Origin: Xanthobacter oligotrophicus
GTDB taxonomy: Bacteria; Pseudomonadota; Alphaproteobacteria; Rhizobiales; Xanthobacteraceae
Assembly (NCBI RefSeq): GCF_008364685.1
Contig: NZ_VTTL01000005.1
Span: forward strand, 346,450-410,449
Direction of reading: 5' to 3'
DNA: 64,000 nucleotides
The translations under genes and the position numbers were made by a program. The notes beneath the pieces are model-generated. The model saw nothing but the letters and a program-made list of their open reading frames with translations. It was not told where the DNA came from and searched no databases. Shown in pieces: positions 63,914 to 64,000 of the stretch (position 1 is the stretch's first letter; every line of letters starts with the position of its first letter).

Positions 63914-64000
63914 GGGGGGGGGGGGGTTCCGGGGCCGCGCGCCCCCCTCGGCGGGCCGGGGGCCCGCGGGGCGCGCCCGGGGCCCCCCCCGTTCCCGGGG
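63914..64000. other. Low-complexity contig end, probable artefact
   Basis: The run of about 13 G residues and then blocks of G and C only do not look like coding or regulatory DNA. They are typical of erroneous consensus at the end of a sequencing contig. Nothing should be annotated here. Confidence 0.75.

Overview
This is a 64 kb, very GC-rich chromosomal segment of an alphaproteobacterium. It is most likely a member of the Hyphomicrobiales close to Xanthobacteraceae (Xanthobacter/Azorhizobium-like). That placement is inference from gene content and order: a DUF1013 cell-cycle regulator, ispH-thrB-rnhA, cvpA-purF-SDR, a class I (archaeal-type) lysyl-tRNA synthetase, and dispersed palindromic repeats of a kind common in this order. 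Nearly all of the window is core chromosome. I see no prophage, insertion sequence, CRISPR array, rRNA or tRNA gene.

Layout. 0.1-2.4 kb: an SDR dehydrogenase and a 3-oxoacid CoA-transferase pair (scoA/scoB) with a strong terminator. 2.4-4.3 kb (minus): a lipid-carrier glycosyltransferase coupled by a GTGA overlap to a ChbG/HpnK-type deacetylase. 4.6-9.3 kb: tandem universal stress protein, DUF1013 regulator, ispH-thrB-rnhA and a small exported protein. 9.8-14.2 kb: an RND efflux pair without its own regulator or outer-membrane gene. 14.3-18.6 kb: rhomboid protease, CBS protein, 1-Cys peroxiredoxin, a composite palindromic repeat, pncB and a YARHG protein. 18.8-24.5 kb: gcl, hyi, glxR and pyruvate kinase, a glyoxylate/glycerate assimilation cluster that lacks the glycerate kinase often found between glxR and pyk. 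24.7-34.0 kb: CYTH protein, a membrane protein, a family-4-like uracil-DNA glycosylase, ETF-ubiquinone oxidoreductase, siroheme synthase, a RidA-family protein and polA.

34.2-42.0 kb: a small membrane protein with a SCO copper protein, a WYL regulator with a VOC protein, a membrane glycosyltransferase with a possible MshEN-like N-terminus, an orphan solute-binding protein, an exported protein and class I lysS. 42.0-50.2 kb (minus): a yefM-yoeB toxin-antitoxin pair, SDR, purF, cvpA, radA, alr and dnaB. 50.4-59.0 kb: small exported and membrane proteins, a lipid kinase, a diguanylate cyclase, a YcgN-type Cys-cluster protein and a large 7TM-PAS-GGDEF-EAL protein. 59.3-63.8 kb: an FAD oxidoreductase and an frcBCA-like sugar ABC transporter. 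The last ~90 bases are homopolymeric and look like a contig-end artefact.

I found no clearly new multigene system. The observations most worth checking are: a dispersed ~63-bp palindromic repeat that has become the C-terminal coding sequence of the yefM antitoxin; a probable CTG start for alr coupled to the dnaB stop; a palindrome that contains the ribosome-binding site of the VOC gene beside the WYL regulator; the missing glycerate kinase in the glyoxylate cluster; and several small membrane proteins of unknown role.
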